In this document: positions 1-11,897 of the stretch, one piece after another
How positions within the stretch are numbered: the first letter of the stretch is position 1
How the letters are laid out: every line of letters starts with the position of its first letter
NCBI GenBank assembly: GCA_025435555.1
Contig: JAIWWG010000087.1
Span: forward strand, 62,001 to 126,000
Direction: 5' to 3'
DNA: 64,000 nucleotides
Source: Chytriomyces cf. hyalinus JEL632
Lineage: Eukaryota; Chytridiomycota; Chytridiomycetes; Chytridiales; Chytriomycetaceae
The notes under the pieces: generated by a model
Database searches by the model: none
What the model was told of the DNA's origin: nothing
The model's input: only the letters and a program-made list of their open reading frames with translations
Program-made: the position numbers and the translations under genes

Positions 1-2
1 CC

Positions 3-1241
3 AATCGCTTCGCAATCGTCATCGCTGCCATCATCATCAGTCTCCTCGGCATCTTCCTGACTTTATCTTTCAGCAGCAACACCGCCGAATCCAATCGACT
101 CATTACCGAACACTTTTTGAATTCCCCGACTCTGCCCCCTCTTTCCACCGCCAATGGAACATGGGTCAACCTTAAATCACACAAAGAATCCGAAGAGTTC
201 CTCACCTGCAACCTTGCAAAATCAGCGGAACCAGAAAACTGCTGCCAACAACATCACATTGAACTCGCCCAACAGCAAAAGTTTCGAATCCGAACTGGAA
301 ACGGCGATGAAACCGTGGCTCCACGCACCAGCGCCGATCTCGTGAAACTCGCTGCAAACAAGAGGGTCATGTTGATGGGAGACAGCATGACAAACCAAGT
401 CTTTGAAGCACTGTACTCAGACATGGATTACTTGGGCATCAAAGTTGTCGAAAAGGATTTGCACCACAAGTTTCATGTCGATGAAAATCAAAACGGGTTC
501 GAAGTCTGGTGGAGACGCTTTTATGTCCCCATGTTCAATACCACAATTCAGACTACAAAGACGTACAAATACCATTACCACAAAGAAGAGTTTGCAATGA
601 CTCCATCCACCGCCAACCTCCCGCTCACGCGCACGGAAAATATCACCGATCCTTTTAAAATGGACGACCTTATGGTCACCCGCCGTGAGCACGTCCAATG
701 GATGATTGACCAGTCCGATATTATCTTGTTCCAGATGGGATACCATTACCAGCCAGAACTCTCCTTGAACGGAAAACGCCGCAACGACAATGTCGCGAAA
801 CTGTTTGAACCAACAATACACATGCTGTTCGCCTGGTTCCACGATATTCGCAACCAAACCGGTAAACGCTTCATCGTGCGCGACATTTTACCTACAAACA
901 ATCGCGATTTGGTACACGAAAAACTCTGCAACCAACAGACTTTTCGATACGACCAAGAGAATGCCTTGCTGCAAAAATTGGCTCAACAATATGACCTGCC
1001 GTTTGTACAAAGTGAGCAGTTTTACCTGGACAAAGGGCACGCCAAGGTTGGGGTTCGAAAAGAGTCTAAAAAGATTGACTGCCTGCATTATTGCATGAAT
1101 CGGTTCATTTACGCGCCAGTCATTAATGCGTTGTACGAAGCCATGTACGCGGATCTTTTCACACAATCGCTCCTCGGGAACGTATCACTCCTCGGGAACG
1201 TATCCTCGGAAACGCATGAATCACGTTCTTTTCCACACTGA
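3..1241 (+). CDS. PC-esterase / TBL-PMR5-like membrane-anchored protein (5' partial)
   Basis: The open frame enters from the left edge. Residues about 4-25 form one hydrophobic segment rich in Ile, Leu and Ala, as in a type II signal anchor, so the rest probably faces the Golgi lumen or cell surface. A GDSMTNQ block about 120 residues in fits the GDS nucleophile motif of the SGNH/PC-esterase fold. A C-terminal DCLHYC fits the Asp-x-x-His half of the catalytic triad. Family members usually add or remove acyl groups on glycans; that role is inferred. The true start lies outside the window; the first in-window TTG is not the start. Just before the stop an 18-bp unit is repeated in tandem and encodes SLLGNV twice. 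Family assignment rests on these two motifs only. Confidence 0.6.
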   Translation, partial: NRFAIVIAAIIISLLGIFLTLSFSSNTAESNRLITEHFLNSPTLPPLSTANGTWVNLKSHKESEEFLTCNLAKSAEPENCCQQHHIELAQQQKFRIRTGNGDETVAPRTSADLVKLAANKRVMLMGDSMTNQVFEALYSDMDYLGIKVVEKDLHHKFHVDENQNGFEVWWRRFYVPMFNTTIQTTKTYKYHYHKEEFAMTPSTANLPLTRTENITDPFKMDDLMVTRREHVQWMIDQSDIILFQMGYHYQPELSLNGKRRNDNVAKLFEPTIHMLFAWFHDIRNQTGKRFIVRDILPTNNRDLVHEKLCNQQTFRYDQENALLQKLAQQYDLPFVQSEQFYLDKGHAKVGVRKESKKIDCLHYCMNRFIYAPVINALYEAMYADLFTQSLLGNVSLLGNVSSETHESRSFPH

Positions 1242-1451
1242 CATTTTGGACTGTGCCACCCTGCTGGAATATTTATATAAAATAGCTTTTACAATACAAT
1301 CGAGAACGCGTTTGTTTTTCTATTCAAGTCCACTGATGCATGACTACCGCGCTCGAAATCAAACATGAAAACGCGAATGCGGCAATCCTTTAATGGTTAC
1401 GTCAACTCTTAATCAGAAGGACGCACAAACACGACTTGTACCGGAAAACCC

Positions 1452-1940
1452 CTACGCTCCTAAAAACAAACTCATAATCATTCCTGCAATGGGGTCCACA
1501 ACTTGGTCATACAGAATCTCTCCCCCCATTTCTCCAATCTTTTCAGCAGCAACCTGACGAAGCCCGGAGCCGGTCTGTATACTGGACGTTAATCCACGGG
1601 AAACAGTTTCCGGCGGGGTTGGGTCATAGATGGAAACAATGACTGGATTCAAAGCCTCTCGTGAAACAGCCACCAAGCGAAGAAATAGCGCATCGTCGAG
1701 AGTCAAGACAACGTTGAAATCGTCAGCAGATGCGTCACTGACTTTATCCGTGCTCTTGACACACACTATCATCACGTGGTTCGAACACATGGTGTGCATC
1801 ACAGTGCTGTTGGCTGGGAGCCGGACCTTGCCGTATGTGAAGTCCTTGATGCCCTTTAGCGGAACAGTTTCGTACTCTAGCCATGAGTTGAATGTGTCGC
1901 AGGAGCAGGGGTCGTCACTTAGAGTGCAGAGGGGTCGTCA
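1452..1940 (-). CDS. Hypothetical protein, 3' exon only
   Basis: An open minus-strand frame ends in Ser-Leu-Phe-Leu-Gly-Ala. It has a mixed hydrophobic/acidic composition with several Cys residues near its 5' end (CSCD, MCSNH). It has no good ATG: the frame is closed upstream by a TGA inside the 23-bp tandem repeat at 1908-1952. It may be a terminal exon whose upstream exon lies in 1960-2270, where another minus-strand frame begins with a hydrophobic stretch (YLLVLIGIY), or it may be a relic. I do not recognise the family. Confidence 0.25.
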
Positions 1941-1952
1941 CTTAGAGTGCAG
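1908..1952. repeat. 23-bp tandem direct repeat, two copies
   Basis: The unit starting GGGGTCGTCACTTAGAG occurs at 1908-1930 and again at 1931-1952. It introduces an in-frame stop upstream of the minus-strand ORF ending at 1452. Confidence 0.8.
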
Positions 1953-2386
1953 TAGAGGAGACTGACTCTCTCTGCCACAATTTTGGAAAAGCACTTGTCT
2001 GTCGTAGCACATTTTTAAATGTTTGCTTGTTCGAGTTGAGAAGTGAGTATGAGAAGGGGTGCTTGTTTTAGTAAGGGAATGTCGATGTTCAACACAAGTG
2101 TTCAACAATGTACTCAGCAAAATAAGCATGTCGTCAATGAAAAAAACAAACTTAATAAGCTGAACCAACCAAGGCAGATGCTCTTGTGGCCTGGATGACA
2201 TGTCATGCCATAGGTGGCAGTAGATGCCGATAAGGACAAGTAAATAAACATTATGTAACGATGTCTTCAACTCAACTTCAGACGCGCTATTTGTGCATGC
2301 AGCTGCTCGAGACTGATTATCTTCGTCTTTTCGTTGCGGCTCCTCAATTTTTTCAACGTGCTGTTAGTTTCACTACTGTTCTCGCA

Positions 2387-4040
2387 CTAACCTACAACAG
2401 CTTTATCATACAAGTGACTATACTCCAAGAACAAAAGCCCAGTATAACACTCCAAAAACTCCATCCGATTCACTCCTTCCATCAACTTCCTCGCATTCTC
2501 ACTAATCCTCCTCGCAGCTTCATCATTCTCCATCAACCACACCAATCGCTCCTCTAAATCCGAATAATCCAGTCGAAACGGTACATAATGCACCCACGGC
2601 TTCAACCGCGCATTGAAGAAGTCCAGGAAAATGCCATTATAAAGAACCACCGAATTTGAGGCCAGATACTGTTGCAGCCGCGACGGCCACGCGTACCCGT
2701 CCACGACGATGAGGTACTTGAACTGCAGCGAGGCTTCCAGCGACACTAAACCTTTCATTCCATACTCCTTCAACAGTTGCACCTCCGTAACCGCATCTTG
2801 TTGCGTAAACGCGTGGAACCCAACATCAACAGCAAGCTCCTCAGAATTCGGCGCATCCGAAACCGAAGCATCAAACGTCGAATTCACATGCTTCTCCCCA
2901 TAATCCAATCCCCACTGCAAAAGCCGCGTTCGATGATACATGCGCCACGGTGCACCCACGATATACCTGCCCCCCGTCGTTGACCCCCTCCAAAAAACAA
3001 CCCGCTTCTTGTCCTCCCACAAAACCACATCTTTCGGCGGATTCCTGGCAGTCTCAACATGATATCTCAGTGGAATGGGAACATCCGAATGACACGCAGT
3101 TGTACACTGAGAAAACACCGGTATATCCGTGTTTCTCACTTTCGTATCATAAAATGCCGGCTGTTGCATGAAACTATGCACATACTCTACTCCCCCAGAA
3201 TCAAGTTGCGCCCATTCCGGCGACTCTGCAACAGAGTACGCACCAAACCTCTCCCGAAAACACTTGCTATTCCCAAACAAATGCCTCATAACAATGACAC
3301 GCAGTTGTACACTGAGAAAACACCGGTATATCCGTGTTTCTCACTTTCGTATCATAAAATGCCGGCTGTTGCATGAAACTATGCACATACTCTACTCCCC
3401 CAGAATCAAGTTGCGCCCATTCCGGCGACTCTGCAACAGAGTACGCACCAAACCTCTCCCGAAAACACTTGCTATTCCCAAACAAATGCCTCATAACAGT
3501 TTCCTCACTCAAATTCCTCCGACTATACTGCAACCACGAATCATCCGCAGGAACTGCAACAGGTTCATCCAACTGATTCAACACAAACCTAAAATCCTTC
3601 CCTTTTAACAACGGCTCAACAGCATCAAACAATCCCCTCCTCCCTTCCAAAAACCTCTCGTCCCCGGTAAACCCCCCATCCACAAACTGCAACACTTTAA
3701 AATCCCAATGCTCTTCAAACGCGTTCAACTTTTCAGCAGGGATCCCGCCGCGTTGCATCCACGTATCAAGTTTCTCGTAAATCACTGCGTAATCTTTTAG
3801 ACGCGTTGAACAGTTTCGCTGGTTTGCAAAGAGGATCCATTGTTCGAAATTGGGTGGCGGATGGCGTTTGAATGTGTCGTAATAAGATGTGTTGCTGTTG
3901 TTGATGGGTCGATGAGCGTGAAATGCGTGGGTATCGCTGCTGCGCAGGAACATCACGCTGAGAACGAGAATGCAAAGAGACGTGAGGACGATCAAGTGTT
4001 TGAGCAGCGATGCCGATTGTGTCGTTCGTTTGGACGTCAT
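2387..4040 (-). CDS. GT90 (CAP10/KDELC/POGLUT-like) glycosyltransferase, interrupted by a 205-bp tandem duplication
   Basis: The protein starts at the ATG at 4040 (MTSKRTTQ), has one membrane segment at residues ~13-31 (type II, Golgi-like), and then a catalytic region with the signatures of family 90 transferases (VVFWRGSTTGGRY, VDGYAWPSRLQQYLASNS). These enzymes transfer xylose, glucose or related sugars to secreted proteins or capsule glycans. An exact 205-bp tandem duplication (3088-3292 and 3293-3497) shifts the frame. Removing one copy leaves 1449 nt, an uninterrupted 482-residue protein of normal size. Each copy contains AGGT on the coding strand, so splicing from GT at 3453 to AG at 3249 would remove exactly one copy. 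Otherwise the gene is broken, or the duplication is an assembly artefact. Family call is firm; expression state is open. Confidence 0.8.
3088..3497. repeat. Exact 205-bp tandem duplication inside GT90 gene
   Basis: Positions 3088-3292 and 3293-3497 read identically by eye. The unit is not a multiple of three, so it disrupts the frame unless one copy is spliced out. Confidence 0.95.
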
Positions 4041-4144
4041 ATTTTGTTTGTTTTGATACAGCCAAAGCAAAGTAAATAAAAATAAAAATTACGTTTTATC
4101 GAAATGACACAACAACCAAATCTACCGGCAACTCAAACACAAAA

Positions 4145-5216
4145 TTACTCCGCCTTACTCTTGCTCTTCTCCTTCTTCAACGCATCCAACCGCGTCTGAT
4201 CCTTCTTCCGATCCATCCGATAAAAGTGACTAAACAACACCAACATTGTAATCATGTACCAAAAATTCATCTGCCCAATCACCGCCGGAAACCCATTCAC
4301 CTCCCTCAACTCAACACCCTTCAATCCCGCATACACAGGAAACACAAACGCAATAAACGTAGCTTGCACCAAATTGATACAAAACTGCGTCAATTGGATC
4401 ATGGTAATGTACTTTTTGATAAAAACGACTTGTTTCACGTTCATGCTGCTGAGAAAGTAGTAGCCGTACATGATGACATGGACAAAACAGTTGAGCATGG
4501 ATGAGAGGTAGACTTCGCCGCCGGGGGAATAGAATACGGAAACGCCTGTTACGAGGAGGATGGAGCTGTGGTGGTACAGATGCAGGAACGAGATTTGATG
4601 GTTGTTTTTCTTGAGCACCATAATCAGCTGTGTGTCAAAACCAGTGTGAGTTGGAGCGCGATTGCTGACCGAACTAAACAAGAAACTCACCGTGTCCACA
4701 AACTCAAAGATCTTTGACACGTAAAACAGCCACAACATCTTTGCCATCTGTTTCGCACAATTCAGTCTCCAACCCAATAAACACAACAAAAAACAAACTC
4801 ACAGGCCATCCATTCGGCGAATTGTCAACAGGCGTCCTAAACACAGAATACCTGTTCCGCACAGCCTCAGATAAAATCCCAAACCCCATATACGCCGACA
4901 ACCACGTCAAAAAGATGTTATGCCAAAACGCCAGTGTCGACACATTCACCCTCTGAAACGACTTCATCACCACAACTCCACTATGGATCACGACCAAATA
5001 CGTAACAATCAGCAACACTGCGTAGAACGGGTTCATGAGCGGCAGTGACTTTGCATGCGGTGCTTTGTACGCATTCAGAGATTCGAGGACTGGAGCGAGG
5101 GCAGTTGGGACGGGTACATAAGTGTTGAGGAGGGTGTCGAAGGATACAAAGGCATCGATAAAGAGGTCGACGGGCTCTGTGGTTGCAATCTTTGCTGCGA
5201 GTGACGTCAGGTTCAT
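4145..5216 (-). CDS. ELO-family very-long-chain fatty acid elongase (3-ketoacyl-CoA synthase)
   Basis: Three exons: 5216-4803, 4747-4691 and 4627-4145, with 55- and 63-nt introns starting GTGAGT. The joined product is 317 residues, typical for ELO/GNS1/SUR4. It has several membrane segments and the catalytic His box HLYHHSS, preceded by KKNNHQISF and by KIFEFVDT, all family hallmarks. The C-terminus is Lys-rich (KKEKSKSKAE), resembling the lysine-based ER retrieval tails of elongases. The reaction condenses malonyl-CoA with a fatty acyl-CoA at the ER membrane. Chain-length specificity cannot be told. The start ATG follows a GC-rich leader on the minus strand. Confidence 0.92.
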
Positions 5217-5617
5217 TGTGCGTGTGTGGGTGCTGTGGTTGTGGCTGCTGTGAAGGAGGGAGAAGGGAGAAAGCGGAAAGAAAGCTTGGGCGGAAGAAAA
5301 TAAATTCAGAAATGTGTTGTGGCATCACATGGGGAAGCGGATTTATCCAAACAGAAACAGCCTGAATTATGCGCCCTTGTTCAGCCTGAATATACACTGG
5401 CATGAACGACCAGAGTCTGTCCGAATATATAGACCCTAATTATCGGACATGCCAGTTACAGGCATTGCTCAAGTGCCTGCCAAGTCCGCACCTTTAAAAA
5501 GTTGAACAATTTGCCAGTTTTTTTATGAGACAACTCTAACCACAGGAACCCCAAACAAATCAGGTTGGGAAACAGTAAAAATGAGAAGAACGAATGAGAA
5601 ACGAAGCGTCAAAGTGT
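5217..5617. other. Intergenic, 5'-5217 leader of ELO and 3' flank of secreted protein
   Basis: About 400 bases between the ELO start and the stop of the next minus-strand gene. Only shadow frames occur. The part next to ELO has a GT-rich stretch (on +). I see no RNA gene or repeat. Confidence 0.5.
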
Positions 5618-6935
5618 TCACATCATCAAGAACCCAGCAACCAAAGCAACAGCAGCAGACCCAACAACACCCGCAGAAGCAGCACCACTCTTCGATGTAG
5701 TAGCAACTCCACTGGCAGCAGCAGAAGCAGCTGTAGCACCACCAGTCTTGGCAGGCGCAGAAACCGAAGCAGACACAGATCCACCAGTAGAGCTACCCGC
5801 TGCCTTGGGAGTGCATGCATCACCCGTGTTGACCAGACCAACGTGGTAGAAGGAGTAGACAACGTTGGGTGGGTTAAAGTTGACAAACGTGGCGTCCTAA
5901 TGAAAAACTCAAGTCAATCTTTCCGCGCCAGAATGTGAACTCTCCTCACCTTTGCATGCGCCATGTCGTACAGAGTGACGCCGTCAAACTCAAACTTCAT
6001 CAACGAGAATGGAACAAAGAATGCCTGTGGCTTTCCATTTGGAGTGTGAAAGTCAGACAACTTGACATATGTCGAGTCTGTTTGATTCACAAGTTAAACA
6101 TGAACACCATCAACAATCACAATCAAAAACTTTACCCCGCGTACGCGCCGAACAAGCAGCATTCTTTTGCGTCAACGTCAAATACACATCACTCCCCGCC
6201 GGCATTGAAACATTCAAATAAAGGCCTTGGTACGGTGTCAAATCCTGACACACGTTCACATCAAACTTGTTTGAATTGACTTGACCGTCCCACACGAATT
6301 TAAAGTAAAAGTAGTTGTTGGCTAGGATGTTGGCTGGGTGCAAGTCTGCATCGCCGAGCGGGTCTCCAGGGGTGAAGCCGGGGGTGACATCGACGTGGCC
6401 GTCTGTAGCGGCAAAGTTGAAGGCAACGGTTGAGTTTCCGTCGACACCGTAGTCTCCACCAAGGAGATTGAGGGTCTGTGTCCATTGCGTGTGTCAGACA
6501 GGACATTTGATGTATAAATAGAACAGCAGTCGTCACCTTTGGGTTTTTGAACGAATCCTGGAACACAAACACCGATCAGATCTTTCATGTGAAATACAAG
6601 CGAGACAATATGACTTACATCTCTGGTTGCTGGGCTGGGTCTGTTGTACGTTGAAATGCAAAGAGTGAGTGAGATTTGAACCTGAATCAGTGAGTTATGC
6701 ATCCCAAGTCCGCCAAAACCCATCGCCCCATCCCTTGCTCATTCAGCCCCCTCGACAAGGGGTCCCTCTTTCTCTCCCTTCAATCCACCTCCGCCATCTC
6801 GTCACCTCCCTTCATTCAAACACTGACTTCTCACCTTGGAAGAGCCATGTTGTCAACGAGCTTCTCGCAAGTGGATTCCACGACAAGCTGTGCAGACACG
6901 GCGGCTGCGGCGGTAAGAAGGGTTGCAAACTTCAT
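5618..6935 (-). CDS. Secreted, probably GPI-anchored protein of unknown function
   Basis: Six exons on the minus strand: 6935-6835, 6640-6619, 6557-6537, 6475-6136, 6077-5950 and 5896-5618. All junctions have GT..AG ends and keep phase, giving 296 residues. Exon 1 encodes a signal peptide (MKFATLLTAAAAVSA). The central part holds about 170 residues with a few Cys residues and aromatic/Asp-rich strands, suggesting a beta-rich extracellular domain. The last exon is Ser/Ala/Thr/Gly-rich and ends in a hydrophobic tail (VALVAGFLMM), as in fungal GPI-anchored wall proteins. Two exons are only 22 and 21 nt long. I do not recognise the globular domain. A surface role is inferred from topology alone. 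Confidence 0.75.
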
Positions 6936-7499
6936 GGTTACTGGTCAAGTTTGTTTTCTGAGTGCGACGGGTTTCGAAAAGTCAATTTGGAGATCCAAAA
7001 AGAACACGATTTTATTTATTTTACATCCAACGCGACACATACAAACTACTGCGACTGCAACCACTGAATGAATGAAAGGGAAGATACTACAGCCTGTATA
7101 CACAATGGTGTTTAACCAGCTGCGCGATCGGGACTCTGTCTCGGCGTCGCTTCTTGGTTCGACCGACTCTCTTCATGTCCAACCTGAACAATATCCTTCA
7201 CCAGTATCGCACGATGCGTATCCTGTATATGATAAAGCGCCAGTTCAGACTAGATCTGTAATCCCTCTGCCGTCTTTGTTCCAACACCAGAAACGCGATT
7301 TTGTAAAATGGAATCCGTGGATGGAATAATAGATCCCATCGACGGTCCAAGAACTGAATGCATACGAACGAAACTGGTGTTGCTGGGAAAATAGGGATGC
7401 GCGGTTGGTGAGCTTAATCCAAGGAAACGCCGCTCCGTGGTTTTTGCCCTGTAAGGCTCGCAGACTTGCACTCCGAGGAGTAACATCGGGATAATATGA
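6936..7499. other. Intergenic region
   Basis: About 560 bases between the secreted-protein start and the truncated receptor copy. An 85-codon plus-strand frame (7072-7329, ending WNPWME) is present but has no supporting feature. It may be the non-coding remains of the receptor relic. Confidence 0.4.
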
Positions 7500-8174
7500 A
7501 AATGATGTGGCTTCGAAATCTGTTTGACCAAAATCTGGCAGTCAAACGCGTTTCCGAGAATGTAACAAGCACTGATGCTGGCGTGCAAACAGTCCATCAA
7601 TAAGTACTTCAAAAAGAAAAAAAAAGTGCGTGCAATTTGACATCGCCGTTATCATCAAAAAGCAGCGGGCTGGACAATATTCGCTCGCAATGTTAAACAT
7701 GTCTTTCACACCTCAAAAAAAACTTCCAATTCACCTCGCCTTTGAACTGCTCTGCAAAGAAACAACCCCCAACACGTCTGGGTTGTGTTCAATGACATCT
7801 GCCGCCATCACAGTTGAATCGTACCCTCCACTTCTTCTTCTTCTTTCCGCCCAATTACCCTGCGCATCCGCATTCCACGGCCCGCAATCGCTGAACCGTT
7901 TGATGCCAACATAAACGCCTCTCAAAACATTTGGATCGGCATTAATGGAATCTACAGCCATTTGGACACTCAAATCTGCCATGTATGCCCAAACATCGTA
8001 TCCACCGATTTGGATTTGAGAGTAATTGTATAGACCCGGACCCATGTTTCCGTGAACGATGAGAGATCCGTTTAAAACCAAGTGCGGCAAAAAGCAATAC
8101 CAGGCTACCATGCCCAGAATAATGTTCTGGAGAGGCATGAGTGTTATTGCTGCTGGACTTGATGTGGATGCCAT
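7500..8174 (-). pseudogene. Truncated paralogue of the neighbouring GPCR ligand-binding region
   Basis: The first exon (8174-7735) parallels exon 1 of the receptor at 8443-11897: both read Gly-Leu/Met-x-Ser/Ala-Trp-Tyr-Cys-Phe, then NADPNVL, IKRFSDCG and a terminal SSxxAR, and both end in phase 2. Downstream sequence jumps to pieces matching exons 7-8 of the full gene (DNGDVKL against NNGDIKL; CYILGNAFDC against CYFIGSAFDC). The middle of the ligand-binding region and the whole 7TM domain are missing. This is an internally deleted copy, probably dead, facing the same way as its intact neighbour. Confidence 0.65.
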
Positions 8175-8442
8175 GTGTCACAGGGTTTGCGCCAGTTTCG
8201 AAATTTAGGGTGGGGTTTGTAAATCAAGATGGAGGTTCAAACGCGCTTGCCTTGAAATGTGGATGTTAACTTTACGCGTAGATGCATTTGAAGGCAGGAT
8301 CGAGCAGGTAGTAGGGGCCATATCCCTTGGACACACCAAAGCGAGATAAGGTTTATTTGTTCACACTTTGATTTGCTCGCTTCTTCAGCCCGTCTCTCCA
8401 TAAACCCATCCGCTTTTATACATGATATTTTTCATGCACGTG

Positions 8443-11400
8443 CTAAATGATCCCCTTCATCATGCCGATGTCACTGATTTCACTCTGAACCTCCTTCACA
8501 AACGCCAGTGCTTTCCCTCCGTTTTCAAATTCCATCCGGATTCGATAACAAATTGAGCTGCCCATGGCTTTATTCCGCTTCCAATTCTTCCTGTGTGTCG
8601 ACGGAGTAGACTGATGCATGCTTGTGGATGTTGATTGGGTATTTGTGCTGTCGCAAATTCGCGTTTCAGCGATACCATCGCAAACTATCATGACCATATT
8701 TTCATACGCAACAAACTGCGTTGACTCCGACAGTGTGAAACACGCCGTTTTGAGGTTGGAGTTCAAGGAGAGCCATGATTTTGCAGACATGTGGTGGAGT
8801 TCGGGTTGCCCGGCTCTCCACAGCGACCAAGAGTTTTGGCTTGTGGATACTTGGTAGATGCATGCATCGACAGTCTGGTTTTGTGTTGTGGTTCAACTTA
8901 ATTTTCGTTCATAGTAGTATCGCAGTAAAGACTCACATTGCAGAGCACCTTGTGCCTGTACGGGTTCTTCTTCACGCCAGCCACTTTAATTGTCGAACAG
9001 TCCCCGCCTTGTTGCCTTCGAAAATCCGTACTCGAAGCTGACGGTTTTTGAAAAAAGGACTCCGTCTTCTCCGCCAACCGCGTCTTAAGCTTCGAAATTC
9101 TGCTCCTATTCATCGTTTGCTCTTTAAAATGCTCAGCCAGTTGCATAACGCGTGTGCCAAACATGAGAATCAGGAACAAAGTTGTGGCGGTCCACACGCA
9201 TAAACAGAATGTAACGTCGTAGTACATGTTCCGCAGCCTGGTTTCAAATGTGATGATGGAATACGCGACGGCGATCATGACGAACGAGAATCCGAGGAGC
9301 ACGGATTCGTTAAAGTCTTCCCATTTGACGCGTTGTAGGATGGCAATCATTGGGAGCAGGCAGAGGTACGCGATGAAGACGTATGAAGCCATTACATTGA
9401 AGGAGGCTGAGTTTTTGTAGATACAGCTCAGGTAGAATTGGTCCAGATGGTACACGCTTTTGACTGCGAGATTGTTGGGTTGCGCGGCCCACACAACGAT
9501 GGTCGCAATTCCGATCAATGCCACAATGCCGTGAATTATGCGTACTCGGAACGCCAGCGTCTGAGGCTTCACGCCGCGTGTCTTGCAGAAAATCATAAAC
9601 AAGAGCAAGTTTCTGAACAAGAGCGACGTGAGAATGAAGAGAAGGCCGAGGAGGAACAACGAGTGTCGCAGTTTACACGTCAGGGTATCAGAGACTGGGA
9701 GATAGATCAACAGGCTGGAATAGATGATGATGCATCCGCCTAGAGACGTCACAGCTTCCAGGCCAGCAACAGGCTTCATGCATGACTTGCGCCGGAACAA
9801 GAATATGATGGACAGCAATGCGAATGCGAAAATAAGGCCCACGACCACAAGTGCGAAAATGATGCCTCCGAATGTAGAATGAATGGATAAAATTAGCTGC
9901 ACAGGCGCTGGCGGCCCATCAGGCGGCGGAATAGATGAACCTTGACATTTTGTGAGCGAAAGCCATCACAAAAGCGTGCAAGGAAAGCATGTACCCACCT
10001 CCGTTAAATACGGGGTACTCTCCGGGCTGGTATGTGACTTTAGATGCGTCTCTGTCTGTCGATCCGAATAAATGACAATCGAATGCACTTCCAATGAAAT
10101 AACAGGCAGCGTCCGATCTGCCAGAAAATGAAAATGGATTGTATCCAGGTAAGTAGAGTCATTTCAGCTTGAATAAGAACAATTATATTGTTACAGTTTT
10201 ATGTCACCGTTGTTGTTGAAGGCAAGAGGGTTTGCCATAACACCCTCTATGCCTGGATTTTGAAACAGGGTGTAGTTCATCTTCGAGTTCAGCTTACGTC
10301 CAGCGAGAGTTTCAGCGGATTGACCTGTTTTCCTGAGAAGCTGCCGCGGTGGTCTACTTGTGAGTCGCTCGGCGAGTTCGCAAGTTAACGAAGGATCCTC
10401 ACATTGTCAAACCCGTGCAGCATAGACTTGGTGCAGTCGATAAAATGCGGTATGTTGTTACTGTCGACATCCATGGAGCGCATCGGGTAGCCAGTGAGAG
10501 CGGAGAGCTGCACTTTCGCGTCAGCAAATATTTGGGTGTCGAAATTGGCCATCCCAGCAATTTGAACATATCCTTGGATGTAGGAATAGTACTGCGGTCC
10601 GTAGACTGTAAAAATAAGGGTTAGTGAAAGATAAATAAACGCCTCAAGAGAGTGTACGACGTACGCAGCGTTGCATTTTTCGCTGGTTTGGGTCGATTAA
10701 TGCCAAGGTAGACAAAGCCTGGCCCTGTTAAATTGCGCTTCCCCATTGCATTCATCACGGATGCACTGAATACTGCGTTTCCGATGACGATTATGTATCT
10801 GAAAGAAGGAAAACAAAGAGATGACATGAGCTGCTGTGAAAATAACCACTTGAAGCTGTCCTTCCAACCGTGCTGAAACCCGCTTTAAAGCATCGGCGAT
10901 ATAATTCATAAAAAATTTGTCGTTCGGATCCGCCGTTCCGTAAGTACCAAGAATATTCATTTTATGCCTGAGCATCGCCTCATGCATGTCCAGGAACACT
11001 GGTTGCGATATGGTGTAACTATTATTAAATTGTAACCAATTCCGCGACTCACCAAAGTAACCCAAGTCTGTGTTCTTTTGGTAGATAAGAGCCACGCGCC
11101 GCACGTTCCACAGTTTCAGAAACTGGTGAAAGTGCTCGCCAATTCCTGTTGAAATGCGATCAACAACAACCAAAGAAGACGACTGGAGCTACTTTGAGGA
11201 CTCTCACCGGCGCCATCTATGGTTCTATAAAAGTACGGGTAGTTGGGCTTGTCCGACAGTCTCGGGGATCCGACCGTACCAGAGCATATGGGAATCTGGG
11301 CAAAGGAAAGGACTTCTGCTGAAAACCTGGTTATGGGTTCATGAATGCATGGGGTTTAAGATTCACAAAAAAAGAAAGGAGGAGAGAATCAGTTGGAAAG

Positions 11401-11897
11401 GCAGGTTTTGGATACCTGGCAGTTGAGCTTGTCTGCATTGCCACGACACCGATGACATCGGGATGATTGTCGATTATATCGGTTGCCATGATTGTTGACG
11501 CGTAGCCCCCGGTTCTTCCACCCCACACGTCTTCTACAGAGGGATAATAAGAGCCGCAGTCGCTGAATCGCTTAATGTTGACGTGTATTCCAGGTAAAAC
11601 ATTTGGATCTGCGTTCATTTGATCCACCGCCAGTTGCACCGTCAGATCCATGATATACTCCCTGACCTCGTATCCTCCATCGCTAATTTGCTGCTTGTTG
11701 TACAAGCCTGGATTCAAGTTTCCTTCAACGACATGTGACCCGTTGAGTGTCAGCTGCGGCGCAAAGCAGTACCAGCTGATGAGACCGAGAGTAATGTTGG
11801 TTGCAGTCAAGGCACCGGCTTTTGCGTTGGCATATTGGACAAATAAGGACGCGAGGAGGTGGCCAGCGATAGTGACGGAAGGTTGATGGGCTCGCAT
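8443..11897 (-). CDS. Class C (GABA-B-like) G-protein-coupled receptor with periplasmic-binding-type ligand domain
   Basis: Ten exons (11897-11416, 11326-11208, 11145-11053, 10998-10869, 10798-10665, 10605-10403, 10340-10195, 10117-9999, 9940-8937, 8874-8443) join in phase to 953 residues. It starts with a signal peptide (MRAHQPSVTIAGHLLASLF). An ANF/periplasmic-binding ligand region of about 470 residues follows, with NADPNVLPG, IKRFSDCG and RYIIVIGNAV segments. Seven hydrophobic spans are encoded in the 1-kb exon 9 (residues ~480-740), then a hydrophilic C-tail rich in Ser/Thr. The layout matches the receptors expanded in chytrids and Dictyostelium. Ligand unknown; coupling to a G-alpha such as the one at 55.9 kb is inference. 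A longer N-terminus (from 12029) is possible. The 54-nt intron 3 is in frame and stop-free, so it could be retained. Confidence 0.85.

Noticed and set aside
2261-2557. Plus-strand ORF opposite the GT90 3' end
   Set aside because: Antisense shadow; the minus-strand frame carries clear GT90 motifs.
5626-5886. Leu/Arg-rich minus-strand ORF
   Set aside because: It is the out-of-frame reading of the Ser/Ala-rich GPI-tail exon.
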